Below the pieces are notes generated by a model. That model searched no databases and was not told where the DNA came from. It worked only from the letters and a program-made list of their open reading frames with translations. Both the position numbers and the translations under genes were made by a program. A stretch of DNA of 64,000 nt from assembly GCA_035610835.1 (NCBI GenBank), contig CM069448.1:29261498-29325497 (forward strand). Reading direction: 5' to 3'. This DNA comes from Ophiura sarsii (Eukaryota > Echinodermata > Ophiuroidea > Amphilepidida > Ophiuridae). Every line of letters begins with the position of its first letter. The first letter of the stretch is position 1. Below, piece by piece: positions 22,641-33,929 of this stretch.

Positions 22641-23384
22641 GGCAATTAAATTTGACTGTCTTGACCTCATGTCCTCTGCACTCGACACCAGTATGGAGAA
22701 GGTTAATTCCATGTTTTACAATGATCCGTAAATTTATGGACAACGATACTTGTCACCTTATTGTGCGTGCGTTGATCTTATCACGTTTAGATTACGGAAA
22801 TGGGTTGCTCCTCGGTTCAAACGCATGTGACATTCAACGTCTACAAAGAACCCAAAACTGGGCGGCTAAGCTCATCTGTATGGCTAAGAAATTTGATCAT
22901 GCAACGCCTTGTCTCCAGGAGCTGCATTGGTTGCCGGTCAGAGAACGTGTGACTTTTAAAATCTTAGTTACTGTGTTTAAGTGCCTCTCAGGCGTAGCAC
23001 CGGGCTACCTATCATCTTGCCTTTCTCTGAACAAACCACGACGTGTCAACCTGCGATCGGCTTCGGATACTACACAACTAACTCAGCATTCAACCATCAA
23101 AACTCTTACATCAGCCAGCAATCGGACTTTCACCTATGTCGTCCAGCAATATGGAATCACCTTCCCGCTCTCATAAGAAATCAGGACTCTTTACACATGT
23201 TCAAGAAATCTGTCAAAACATATTTGTATCCAAATGTCGTGTAACTTGTATCATATTGTACTTTATATGATGTTTGTTTGTTCATTATCCTTTTGTTCCA
23301 TTGGGTTTGCTTTTCTCACGCACTTTGATCTTGATGAAAAGGCGCTTTATAAATGCTCATTTGTATTGTATTGTATTGTATGAT
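22641..23384 (+). mobile_element. 5'-truncated L2/CR1-like retrotransposon, second copy
   Basis: Frame 22652-23176 encodes the C-terminal part of a non-LTR reverse transcriptase: ILSRLDYGNGLLLGS, RLQRTQNWAAKLI, then CLQELHWLPVRERVTFKILV. This is the standard block order of the CR1/L2/Rex group. The end of the protein (AIWNHLPALIRNQDSLHMFK) is in another frame (22981-23244), so a frameshift lies near 23100-23160. The 3' end reads GGCGCTTTATAAATGCTCA followed by TTGTA repeats (about 23355-23384). A different subfamily from the copy at 6240, judging from tail and protein. Confidence 0.88.
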
Positions 23385-24009
23385 CTTTTATATAAAATTC
23401 GGTCATACTGAATCTACTATTCTCTTCAATATACTTAGCATTTTGAAAATTAAGTTAGAAAATGACAAAATCTTCAAAGTAACAAAAAATAAATAATAGT
23501 ATAACTATTGGTCACCTCATTGACTTCTGATATCTATAACAAATGGCCGACATTCATTTATTAGTTTAAGCTTTTTTTAGGTAGAATAATTGTGCTTCAA
23601 GTTCTTTAATGAGATGAAATTACCAGAATATGTAGGGGGCAAGGCCACCAATATTTGAGTAACTCAAAACAAATCTTTGAGAAACACTCTCACAAGCTCA
23701 TGGTCTTTGCCATCCTGTAAGTAGTGTATTAAACCTAACAGAACTACCTCCTTCTTGAAGCCGATGTTGGTACTCTGCAAAAAAATGTTAAAGATTCTAT
23801 TAGACAAAGTATAGGTTACCGGGTAGGATGATCGTGATGTGCACTATGCACGGGGTGCCTTTTCAGTTCCGTGGGGGTTGGGGGCATTTATATTTCAGGG
23901 AGCACTTGTACCTTCACGTGTTGTCATCATCTATTTCTAATCGGTAAGATCACGGCGGTGTAATTTTTGCACTCATTTGCTCTTAGAACCACGCCGTTAG
24001 GTAATCATG
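23385..24009. other. Intergenic sequence, nothing recognised
   Basis: AT-rich DNA with no supported frame or repeat boundaries. Confidence 0.4.
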
Positions 24010-24010
24010 G

Positions 24011-24938
24011 TAATACACCTATCAGTTGTAAGACGCACTATACGACCCCCGGGAGTGGTGCGTCACTTTACCGAGGTGCGTCAACTTCTCATGTACCATG
24101 ACGCACCCTGTGTCAAAAAAACGACGGACCATTGCCATCCAAATACGCACCCTCAGTCAATTTTTGGACGCACTATTGGTGGATTCTGACGGACCATGAC
24201 GACGCACCCCGTCGTCAGATATCCTTTGTTATACATGTAGGCTAGCGCCTATTTACAATAAACGGGAGGTAAGTAGAAAATTGGGTTCTCGAAAGTGTAT
24301 TTTAACCAAAATTAGGTTCTCGAAAGTGTATTTAAACATTTGAACTTCGGATTGGAAATTACACCTTCTATAAACCATCAAAGAATTTATGGGGGCATTT
24401 AAAAATACCAAAAACATTTCTGATTTAATCAATACCACCCATATACTTCGAGAAAAGGCACCCCAAAAGGCGGCACATACACGTATACCGCTATTGTGAT
24501 AAGCCCCCCGGTGCTTCCCCCGGTATTATAGTCTCGGGCCAAGACTGCTGTATACTCCATCCATCGGCTCGTAGGACAATAGCAAGCGACTGCGCAGAGC
24601 AATTGGCGATGATCGAGTGATTTCAGGCATAGAACATGCGGTATAAAATATCGGAGTGATGTTTGCGGTATTAAAGTGGAGCCTGGTTGGCGGTATCAAG
24701 GAGTTATGTGGTATAGTAGGCCTATAGCGTATATTTAAAGGTCGTATTTTGTTGTTCGTAAACAGATGTACACTGTGACGCACCCATGTAAAGTGACGGA
24801 CCTTTACGCACCCTTCGTCATTTTTTTGACGGACCAAAGGCTGCCACTGACGTACCCTCCGTCAAGAATTATTGGTAAACGACGCACCTCTCCCGGAGGT
24901 CGTATAGTGCGTCTTACAACTGATAATAGGTGTATAAT
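24011..24938. mobile_element. Foldback element with GACGCACC/GACGGACC words
   Basis: Left end TAATACACCTATCAGTTGTA and right end ACAACTGATAATAGGTGTAT are inverted and continue through AAGACGCACTATACGACC and its reverse complement. Both arms then carry many GACGCACC and GACGGACC words and AGTCAATTTTTG / GTCATTTTTTTG spacers. The centre (about 24240-24740) is unrelated. There is no open frame of note and no clear target duplication. Non-autonomous DNA transposon of unknown superfamily. Confidence 0.8.
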
Positions 24939-25006
24939 ATCAAAGGGACTTTTAACTCGGGCATAGAACCTCCTTCAGTGTGTCCCCTTTGTTCATGGGT
25001 TCAAGG

Positions 25007-25100
25007 TGGCGAGGTCGCGCAGTGGTTAAGACCGCTCAAATAGTTCAATTGGGAGATCGTACGGTTCGTGGTTTGGTTCGAAATCCAGCCTGGGGCATAC
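25007..25100 (+). repeat. tRNA-derived SINE head
   Basis: Has an A-box-like stretch, GTCGCGCAGTGGTTAAGACC, and a B-box GGTTCGAAATCC about 50 bases later. The spacing suits a class II (Leu/Ser-like) tRNA ancestor. It does not fold as a proper tRNA, so a SINE or tRNA pseudogene is the likely explanation. The body and tail are not delimited. Confidence 0.5.
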
Positions 25101-25289
25101 ATTGATACAATATTTAAATACGGTACGTCGGCCCGGAGTGACGTCACATGCCGTTGACCACAAAACAAAAAGTTAAATAAAAAGCCTATTCCACAGCGTG
25201 TGACGCGATCGCCCTGAACTGATAGGCCCTGTTAACACGTCTGGTTTGTTGTCAACGGCAAACGGTAAAAAGTACCCGGATGACCGGGC

Positions 25290-25910
25290 TGACCTATACA
25301 GCCTCGTTCCCATGCCTCCTTTACTTCAGACCGTACATATTGAAGTAGGCATGTCATTAATTAGCGCACTGTGATTTGAAAGGCACGTAGAAATGTTAGA
25401 GCACGTTAAAAGGTCACAGACTCCTTCATAAAAAGTACGGGATGGATCATCCCGGGTTTGTAGTCTAGCACACATGTCCAATGGATACTGGGTCCTGCTC
25501 GCTTGGCCTCAACTCTGGGGCGTTGAGCAGTATTCCTACAACTTACAAGATTACATGACAGCCTCATCCCCATGCCTCCTTCAGACCGTACAGATTGAAG
25601 TAGGCGTATCATTAGCGTAACGTCATGTAGAAACGGTGGTCCCTTGCATCAGTAGAACAAATACCCGAGCATGTTTTATTTAAGGTATAGACTTTTTCCT
25701 TTGTAAGGAGTAGGGGATCATCCCTAATCTATCTGCACACACATCATCCTAGTTTTTTTACAGGGCAAAGCAGTACATCTCTTTATTTCATATCTACGCA
25801 CTATAGGAAGGAAGAAACAAAGAAGAAGAAATGTGTGTACAAATAATAGAACCGGGATGATCCTTTACTCTTTACGAAGGACTCTATGTGACCTTTTAAC
25901 TTGCCTACTC
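25290..25910. repeat. Complex repeat with GGGATCATCCC palindromes
   Basis: Two direct copies of CCATGCCTCCTT...CAGACCGTACA and TTGAAGTAGGC (25311-25360 and 25568-25605). Also several ACGGGATGGATCATCCCGGG / GGGGATCATCCCT / CCGGGATGATCC blocks in both orientations, and the pair AAAAGGTCACAGACTCCTT at 25408 against AGGACTCTATGTGACCTTTT at 25880. This looks like a composite of inverted repeats, but I cannot define its ends. Confidence 0.55.
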
Positions 25911-26958
25911 TACCTTTGAAAGTTGATCAAAAGTGCCAAATTTAGGTTACCATTCAATTCAAAAAGCTTAATACCAGCTAGAAACTCATGGGCTGGCGGA
26001 GGGTCACGGTGCAGTAATTCAGTCGATCAGAGTGTCGTGATCTTAAGTGCTCGCGTTCATCCAAAGGTTTAATACGGTCTTGCGACGCACGCATTCCAAA
26101 ACAACAGGCGTGCAAATGTGTAGTGGGCACGCAGATGTCGCACACGCGAGGGAATGATTTGAAATGATCGACAAAGGCGACAATTATTTGTTTTGGTTAT
26201 GGTATAGTAACATCAACACAACAACCAGTAAAACCATACCAACGTGACATACGGCATCACCGTCATGTGGCGTATTATCCAATCACGCACTCACAGTTGG
26301 GCGAAAAAGATGTCTTAAGAAGCAACACCATATATAAAATATTTAAAAGACGGACGACCAAGTGTGGTCATAATTGGCCAAATGGTTATACAGAGCTACA
26401 GAGCTTTTAACAGGCCTGTACTTGCCAATTTTTCCAGTCTCATCAAAAACATAAGATGCAATGAGTCTGATCAAAATGCATTACTTCATGAATAATCGCG
26501 ATAACTATAGTCCTAGTCAAATTAATAATTGAACGAACAACACACACGCAGCACAAATATGATCGCGCCCAAAATCATCACACTAACGGCTATACGCGCT
26601 TCACGCACTGTACGGAATACGCTGCTCCAAAGTGTTCGTTCAATTATAAATCCGACTAGTGCGTTCCAATACAATTAATCTTTTTATGAGAACGCGCACA
26701 CATATGGGTCCCCTTTAATTTTGACCATTGTGTCACAAGAAAAGAAAATATCAAAATACAAATTTCCATTGGTAACATAATTATAGGAGAGGTAAATAAT
26801 GAAATTGCATTTTTACCTACCCATTATAGGGGTATATAAATGAGGAACTCAAACAGTAGGGGTCAAAGTATAAAAGTATCTCCTATGTTCAAAATAGCTG
26901 TATTTGTCGTAACAAAAATCTTTAGGAAGTTAAGTAACAATTAATTTAGAAAATTTAA
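25911..26958. other. Intergenic sequence, nothing recognised
   Basis: No gene, RNA or element could be supported. Confidence 0.4.
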
Positions 26959-27290
26959 AGGTAGATGACCCGATTTTCAACTTGATGTTTTCTATTTTAC
27001 ATGAAAGGTCATCCTTAAAATTGTTGCATTCCAAAGTTTGAGTTGCATAACTCCAATGGTTCTATTTTTAGAAGCGCAAGGTCAAAAGACATGTGCCCAT
27101 TGAGTAGTACACAGACTGGTTGGTGGTTAACCACCTTTGGCAGTAATTCACCACATTTCCAAATGAAACATTTCTGGCCCCTAATATTTTACAGACATAA
27201 TGAGAAAAATATGGGGATTCTTCTGATACCAAAATATCTTGATGTGAAAAAAAAATCATAGCCCCAAAAAAGTGATCGGGTCATATACCT
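26959..27290. mobile_element. TTAA-flanked palindromic element, family B, copy 1
   Basis: Left end AGGTAGATGACCCGATTTTC and right end GATCGGGTCATATACCT, flanked on both sides by TTAA (26955-26958 and 27291-27294). It shares with 42648-42992 and 50091-50435 the internal text TTTCTATTTTACATGAAAGG and ACATGTGCCCATTGAGTAGT. The interior is asymmetric, and no protein is encoded. TTAA on both sides recalls piggyBac-type insertion, but the end sequence is not the usual CCC, so a TA-target element is also possible. Confidence 0.8.
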
Positions 27291-27814
27291 TTAACACGTA
27301 ATATCAAAACGTACCTTGCACTACCTATATAATTCTGTCAGTACAATTGAAGAAGCCAAGCCAAACGAATAACCAACAAATTCAATTAGATTTAATATTT
27401 AATCTATCGAACACACGCTCAAAGCAGCTCCCATCTAGAAATTGTTTAAAGCTGTAAAAGCATCAGCTGGTATCAGCCTCGACCTGGATAACAGTAGACA
27501 CTTGTCAATCGACTCGGAAAGTTACTGCGCAGTACCAATTGGGGCACCTATTCAACGATACGAAGCACATCTCATAAATACCAATTTGCCGCTAGTAAGC
27601 TGATAAAAGTGTGCCTACAGGGTGCAGGTGCAGGCAGAAGCACCCACGGTCTCGTCGTGAACGCAAGGATTCCCATAACGGGGACAACATGAAGTATCAA
27701 ACTTTGTCACATTTCATGGGTTGAATGATGTTGAAACTGGACCCAAATGTTGGTCATTTTTCACAATTTACCCATATTTCAAACCATTTGAAATAAAATA
27801 TAAATATCATTGGC

Positions 27815-27960
27815 GGAGCCAGGGGGCCTGGGGGCACGTGCCCCCCGGGTCATGAAAGGGGAAGGGAAAAAAGAGGGGGGAAAGAAGGAGAGAGAGAGAA
27901 GGGGGAGGGGGGAGTGAGATAAAGAGTGGAGGAGAAGAAAAAAGATACAGTAGGGGAAAA
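27815..27960. mobile_element. Fragment of a hAT-like element with GA-rich tract
   Basis: Begins TTGGCGGAGCCAGGGGGCCT and GGGGGCACGTGCCCCCC, resembling the ends of hAT elements with TGGCG(T/G)AGC termini. It passes into a long purine tract of GGGGA/GAGA words. The matching right terminus is not found, so this is a truncated copy. Confidence 0.45.
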
Positions 27961-28831
27961 TATAGTGAAGAAACTTGGCACTTACTCTGCATGTTGGGGA
28001 TGTTTAAATTTTAAATAAAGAACGGTACCCTAACGCTGCTGATCTTTTATATTTATTATTATAAATTTCTATTTTATTTTAGTTGCTAGTATATAGGTAT
28101 CATTTTATTTTTATTTACTCTTATCTTATTTCGTCCGATTAAGGTATAGAATGTTTTATTGCCTCGAGCGCAATCAACTAGCGGTCACACTGCCAGCGAT
28201 GTATATTTCCTGATTCAATTATATACTATTTGCAAGGTAAACGCGAAATCCCTTACCGTCTGCACGTGGTGGCGTTTTTAAAAGTGCCTTCTAAGTTACT
28301 CGTAATTTGTTTTACGTACAATTACATAATCTTTATTACAAATCACGTAAAGAGCACCCGATGACCTAAATCACACGTCCCATAATCGCTTGCGCTCACT
28401 CGGCCAAACCGAAATCACCCCCTGCATCCCCCAACGAATTTAAAGTCGGTATAAATATTTAAAGGTTTGTTCAAAACCCTCGTGGCCGACGAAATCCGTT
28501 TAGATTTTGCCTTGCTTAGTTTCATCAGGGAGGTGTAACATCTCTCTGGTTTCATCATGGACTTGATAAGTCCATAGTTTTATAGTTTTTACGAAATGTT
28601 AATTTGTATTTTAGACCGGAAGTAGTCCCCGAACCAGTGTTTACGATGTTGCAACAGGCGCATGACTGGGCGTCATTTTGCGTGATGCGAGACGGGTGGA
28701 CCATGTAAATAATAAAGTTTAGTGGGCGCCTTTTGGCTCATCATTTATAACAACACTGCTCACTTGAACCGAACGCGAACGTAGGTATTTATCAATTCGT
28801 TGCCACTTATAATATCAATATCTGGCATGAT

Positions 28832-28930
28832 CAGATGATGGCGCAACGGTCTAAACCCGTCGTTTTATCAGAATGATTTCGCTATTTCGCTATTAGTTTC
28901 AGTGGGTTCGAATCTCTCTAAGGGTCACCT
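28832..28930 (+). repeat. tRNA-like SINE head
   Basis: GATGGCGCAACGGTCTAAAC serves as an A box and GGGTTCGAATCTC as a B box, 60 bases apart, followed by a poor acceptor. It is a degraded tRNA-derived sequence. Confidence 0.45.
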
Positions 28931-28931
28931 T

Positions 28932-29033
28932 TTCTTTTGTCTTTATTTTTTGTAACAAATGACGTTGTTTTATGAGTAAACATTTTTCTTTTGTCTTTAT
29001 TTTTGTAACAAATGACGTTGTTCTATGAGTTTA
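28932..29033 (+). repeat. Tandem duplication, unit about 51 bp
   Basis: TTTCTTTTGTCTTTATTTTT followed by GTAACAAATGACGTTGTT and ATGAGT occurs twice in succession. Confidence 0.9.
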
Positions 29034-29899
29034 TATAATTTGAGTCTAGGGACTTTTGGAGATATTAAATATAATGTCCTAAGTTGAATTAAATCTCTTT
29101 TTCACTCATTGATCGTAGATGTTTAATATGTTTTGTGAGTTTGTGAATTTCAATTTTAAAATTATAACTTTATAAATCAATCAAATTTAATGATGAATTA
29201 ATTATATGCTCCTCAAGCATTTTATAAATGTCACCCCACAAGACCTTCCACCTCCAATTGCTTCTCCCATGCAGCTGATTAATTTAGGTCTCCACTGTAA
29301 AACTATTACTTAGACCCTCAAAAGACCATTACCAGGATAGTCTTATCACAACATTTCAACAACATGTAAAACATTTCATATTTCTGATGTATTTTAATAA
29401 ATATTGACATCAGACAGAAATAATATTGCGTCTTTTCTCACTAGATGTAAATCCGAAATCCTATGTCTCATAAACATGATAAATGAAGAGTTTATTTCCT
29501 AAACCTCTTACACTGCCACTTTCAGAGTTTTGACAGAAAACAATGTTTTTTGATTTAATACTTATCCAAAAAGTCTTACTTAGTTTTTGGTTTTTGATTC
29601 TCTCAAACAAGCCGAGAACCGCTGGTTTGCTTGACCCTCTAGCGGGTCGCGAGCGTGTATTATCAAACGTCATTCGGTATTCGTTCAAAAATAGTTTGAT
29701 TTTTGGACATTTTACAATTTGCGATTGAATTCTTTCTCTATTCAAGACTCAAACTGGTCTTAAAATGAATGAAAATTACATAAAATGCAATAATAAAATT
29801 ATACTCACTATAAGGTGATAAGGGGCAATAAGGGGTTCTTATAGTGAACAAAAAGCTATTTACGAAATCTTTTCGTGTAAGCCTATGACTGTGGGATTA

Positions 29900-30125
29900 T
29901 AAGGGACGCACCATTTGATTTTCAGGGGGGTGGGGGCATGGAAGTTGGGGTAGGGCTGATTTTTTTTTTTTTTTCGCCACCGAAGTCGGCGACATTTTTT
30001 TACTCAGCAGTGGGTCAACTTCTTTTTTTCCTGGTTGGAGGGCAATTTTTTTCTGGATAGTGGGCAAAGTTTTTTTTTTTAGAAACCCCCCCCCCCCCTC
30101 CCCCCTGAGTATCTAATGGGGCAAT
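29900..30125. mobile_element. G/C-run element with inverted ends
   Basis: Left text CCATTTGATTTTCAGGGGGG and right text CCCCCCTGAGTATCTAATGG are inverted with a few mismatches. The interior has T runs and GCCACCGAAGTCGGCGAC. The left outer part, GGGACGCA, lacks a clean partner. Likely an old hAT-like MITE; no target duplication is readable. Confidence 0.5.
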
Positions 30126-30429
30126 GTCTTGCCTCACGTCCCGGTCGAGGTCAACTTTGGGACCCCTAACTTACTGAAAATTAATCACGGTGTTTCTAGA
30201 GGTGTTTGTCTGTTTCGGGTACGCAGGTTTCGCGCATAATGTTAACGCCACCTACGATAAAAGCAATCTAAATCAGTGAACTGATCAAGAGAGGGCAGAA
30301 TATAATATACCAAGAGGAGTTGAGATAGCGCAGACGATGTTGTACACGGCCCGTACATTCAAAACACGGCTTTGTGAATGCGCAATAACAAACTGGCCAG
30401 TAAAACAGTATAGACAGTTTGATATCCAT

Positions 30430-30474
30430 ACCTATTATATAATCTTGCCTCGCATCCCGTCTTATGGGAAATTA
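30430..30474 (+). mobile_element. Left part of the hairpin element split by the Helitron array
   Basis: Reads TATAATCTTGCCTCGCATCC then TTATGGGAAATTA and breaks off. The continuation TTGTATTTAACACGG with the matching right arm GGGATGCGAGGCAGGATTAT is at 33679-33716. This copy has GCCTCGCATCCCG in both arms, unlike its neighbours (ACTCGCGTCCCG), which shows the two pieces belong together. Confidence 0.88.
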
Positions 30475-31519
30475 TCATACTATAATTTGCCGTATGTTGT
30501 GACTGTGTATGTATCCATAAAAGGCTCCCTCATTTTACGTCTAAACGCCGGTAACTTTGCACTGATAAAAGATGATTATAATGTGAGTGTTATAAGCTAT
30601 AAATGGCTGAAAACCGTACAGAATTGACCGAGATATGAGCAAAAGGAGTCAAATTTAGGGCATTTTCCGGACTGTTTCTACGGGTCATGTTTGTTTATTT
30701 TTCGGTGCGTACTGCAACCATGCAGTCGAGCGCGTAACACATAACGCGGCGTAGTGCGCCATGTAAAATAAACGCTCACACGCACTACACCCACGCACCC
30801 TACACACGCGGGCGGACAAATATTGGAGAAATACGCTGCGCTACAACTGGCAGGAGTTGATTAATTTAGGCCTTGAAGGTGTATTGCGGGCGGGGCGGGA
30901 CGGCGGGAGGGGCAGGAAGGCGGGCAGGAACGGCGGTAGGGGCGGGGACGGCGGGCGATGGATGACAGGGGGAGGGCGGGCGGGGCGAGGGGAGGCCATG
31001 AAGTAATGAGGTTTGGGAGGCAGGGAGTTACTGAAACACGCTACGGGAGTTGGTTAATTTAGGCCTTGAAGGTTTAGATAAGCACTGGGCGGGCGGGGCG
31101 AGGGGAGGCCATGAAGTAATAAGGTTTAGGAGGCAGGGGGTCACGAGGTGGGAGGAAATAATGTGGACAAAAGTATAAACCAGGGGATACAGCTTGGGGA
31201 GATTGTTAAGGTTTAGGCCTTGGGTGTTGAGATAAGCACGGTGCAGGGGGTGGCGGGCCGGGGCAGAAGGCCGGGACGAGGGGATTTAATGAAGTAATGT
31301 GGTTTGGGTGGCAGGGGGTTAAAGAAGAAATGCGATACTAAATTGCGTAACAGGGAGGGTCACGAGGTGGAATGAAATAGTATGGTTCCTTAAAAGTATA
31401 AACAATGGGATAAAACTTTGGGTAATGACGATTATAAATTTCCCAACACTTATGTGTTCTATCTGGTAGGCCCTACTCCCTAGCGGGAGAGCCCGTCCGA
31501 AGGACGGGCGTCTCGCTAG
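30475..31519 (+). mobile_element. Non-autonomous Helitron-like unit 1 of 3
   Basis: Starts TCATACTATAATTTGCC, ends with hairpin GCCCGTCCGAAGGACGGGC (31491-31509), then GTCTCG and CTAG at 31516-31519. Helitrons start with TC, end in CTRR after a short hairpin and insert between A and T without target duplication. All are met: the base before is A (30474) and the T after the last unit rejoins the host. The first 200 bases (ATGTATCCATAAAAGGCTCC to ACCGAGATATGAGC) are well conserved in all three units. The middle is very G-rich with internal GGGCGGGGCGAGGGG-type repeats. No Rep/helicase is encoded. Confidence 0.9.
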
Positions 31520-32628
31520 TCTTACTATAATTTGTCTTATGTTGTATGTATGTATCCATAAAAGGCTCCCTCATTTTACGTCTAAACGCCGTGAACGTTG
31601 CACTGATAAAAGATGATTATAATGTGAGTGTTATAAGCTATAAATGGCTGAAAACCGTACAGAATTGACCGAGATATGAGCAAAAGCGGGAAATCCAAAG
31701 CCTTTTCAGCCCGGCTTTTGAGACTATTTCTACCATGTCTACGGGCCATGTTTGTTTTTCTCATGCGTACACTGTAACCATGCAGTCGGCGCGCGTAGCA
31801 CATAACGCGTCGCAGTGCGCCATGCAAAATAAACGCGCCCACGCACTACACCCACGCACCCGTACATACACACGCGGGCGGGTAAATATTAGAGAAATAC
31901 GCTGAGCCACACGGGAGTTGGTTACGGTTTAGGCCTTGGGGTTGAGATAAGCCACGGGGCGGGCGCGGAGACGGGGACGGGGCGGGGACGGCAGGGCGGG
32001 CGGGGGTGGGTCATAAGATAACGAAATAATGTGGTTTCTGATAGAACAAAACATGATATGGTGAATCTAAATTACGTAACATGGTGTCAGATGTGGGATT
32101 TGATACTGTATGTGACACGCGGGCATACAAATATTGGAGAAATACGCCGCGCTATGGGAGATGGTTAAGGTGAGGCCTTGGCGTTGAGATAAGCCGCGGG
32201 CGGGGAACTTTAGGCCTTTGGGGTTGAGATATGCCACGGGGCGGGGCGGGGGCGGTGACGAATGGGGGTTGTGTGTAATGATGTAATGTGGTTTGGGAGG
32301 CAGGGGGTTAATGAAGAAATGTGATGCTAAATTGCGTAACTGATATGCCACGGGGCGGGCGCGGGATGGTGACGGTTGGGGTACGGGAGATGGTTAAGGT
32401 TTAGGCCTTGGAGTTAAAATATACCACGGGGCGTGGGCGGGCGGGGGTCTTTTAATTGAAATTTGAAAACTTTTGAATTAAAAAAAAATGTTTTAAATAT
32501 TGTTCTATTCCTATGTGTTTCGTTATAAATTTTCCAACACTTATGTGTTGTTTCATTTGTAGGTGTTCTATCTGGTAGGCCCTACTCCCTAGCGGGAGAG
32601 CCCGTCCGAAGGACGGGCGTCCCGCTAG
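31520..32628 (+). mobile_element. Non-autonomous Helitron-like unit 2 of 3
   Basis: Follows unit 1 directly: CTAG then TCTTACTATAATTTG with no base between. It ends with the same hairpin (32600-32618) and CCCGCTAG, CTAG at 32625-32628. The unit is 1109 bp, slightly longer than its neighbours through extra copies of the G-rich and GAGTTGGTTAAGGTTTAGG-like interior segments. On the minus strand the conserved 5' part gives short frames with no significance. Confidence 0.9.
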
Positions 32629-33678
32629 TCTTACTATAATTTGCCGTATGTTGTATGTATGTATCCATAAAAGGCTCTCTCAGTTTGCAACTAAACGCCG
32701 TGAACTTTGCACTGAAAAAAGATAATTATAATGTGAGTGTTATAAGCTATAAATGGCTGAAAACCGTACAGAATTGACCGAGATATGAGCAAAACCGGGA
32801 AATCCAGGGCCTTTTCAGCCCGGCTTTTGAGACTATTTCTACGGGCCATGTTTGTTTTTCACTGCGTACGCTGTAACCATGCAGTCGGCGTGAGTAACAC
32901 AAAACGCGTCGCAGTGCCATGCAAAATAAACGCGCACCCACTACACCCACGCACCCCTACAAAGGCGGGCGGGCAAATATTGGAGAAATACGCTGCGTCA
33001 CGGGAGTTGCGGTTTTGATTTTAGGGTTGAGATAAGCCACAGGGCGGGGGCGGAGACGGGGACGGCAGGGCGGGTGGCGGCGGGTCGGGGGCGGGGGACG
33101 GCTGGGGGCAGCGGGCTGGGGCGAGGGGTCTAATGAAGAAATGTGGTTTGGGAGGCAGGGGGTAAATGAAGAAATGCGATACTAAATTGCGTAACACTAA
33201 CACTGTAACAGGGAGGGTCACGAGGTGGATAGAAATACTGTGGTTCCTTACGGTATACGCCATGGGATAGCTTGGGGAGATGGTTAAGGTTTAAGGGTTG
33301 AGATAAGCACGGGGCAGGTGGGGGCGGGCCGGGCGAGGGGTTCAATGAAGTAATGTGGTTTGGGTGGCAGGGGGTTAATGAAGAAATTTGATACTAAATT
33401 GCGTAACAGGGAGGGTCATGAGGTGGAATGAAATAGTATGGTTCCTTAAAAGTATAAACCATTATAGGATATAGCTGGGGGTAATGACGGGAAGCATTCA
33501 ATTTCAGGTTATGAAATAGGCCTATACATTATATTTTAACTCCTCATAAATGTATTCTTACCAATTTCGCGATAAATGTTCGTACAGCTACTTATGTGTT
33601 ATTTCATTTTGTAGGTGTTCTTTCTGGTAGGCGCTACTTACTAGCGGGAGCCCGTTCGAAGAACGGGCGTCCCGCTAG
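32629..33678 (+). mobile_element. Non-autonomous Helitron-like unit 3 of 3
   Basis: Starts TCTTACTATAATTTGCC directly after the CTAG of unit 2 and ends CCCGCTAG at 33678, followed by host TTGTATTT. Its 3' hairpin is GCCCGTTCGAAGAACGGGC (33650-33668): compared with units 1 and 2 one C-G pair is replaced by T-A on both sides of the stem, so pairing is kept. An outer stem also forms between AGCGGGA just before the hairpin and TCCCGCT at the terminus in units 2 and 3. Confidence 0.9.
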
Positions 33679-33716
33679 TTGTATTTAACACGGTAACGGG
33701 ATGCGAGGCAGGATTA
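33679..33716 (+). mobile_element. Right part of the hairpin element split by the Helitron array
   Basis: Continues the element broken at 30474: TTGTATTTAACACGGTAACG then GGATGCGAGGCAGGATTAT. Joining the two halves recreates the order of the intact copies (GGGAAATTATTGTATTT). Confidence 0.88.
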
Positions 33717-33744
33717 TTTAAGGGAGAGAGGGGTTGAGCACACT

Positions 33745-33833
33745 ATATATATATAATCTTGACTCGCGTCCCGGTCAATGGGAAATTATTGTATTTAACA
33801 CGGCAACGGGACGCGAGTCAAGATTATATATAG
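33745..33833. mobile_element. Hairpin element TATAATCTTGACTCGCG, intact copy
   Basis: Left arm TATAATCTTGACTCGCGTCC pairs with right arm GGACGCGAGTCAAGATTATA. The loop is about 35 bases (GGTCAATGGGAAATTATTGT and TTAACACGGCAAC). About 85 bp, with no coding capacity. A spacer AGGGAGAGAGGGGTTGAGCA precedes it and recurs between other copies. Confidence 0.88.
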
Positions 33834-33929
33834 GGAGTCGATGGTCACTATGTAATACTATTTATGTAAAGCATCAATTATAGGAACTTAGTCACGGTAA
33901 ACATGATTTCAAATTGGAAACATTATTTC

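Noticed and set aside
30475..33678. CRISPR-like or gene-family interpretation of the 1.05 kb triplicate
   Set aside because: Units are long, have Helitron start and end signals and no spacers or coding frames; rolling-circle transposon explains all boundaries.
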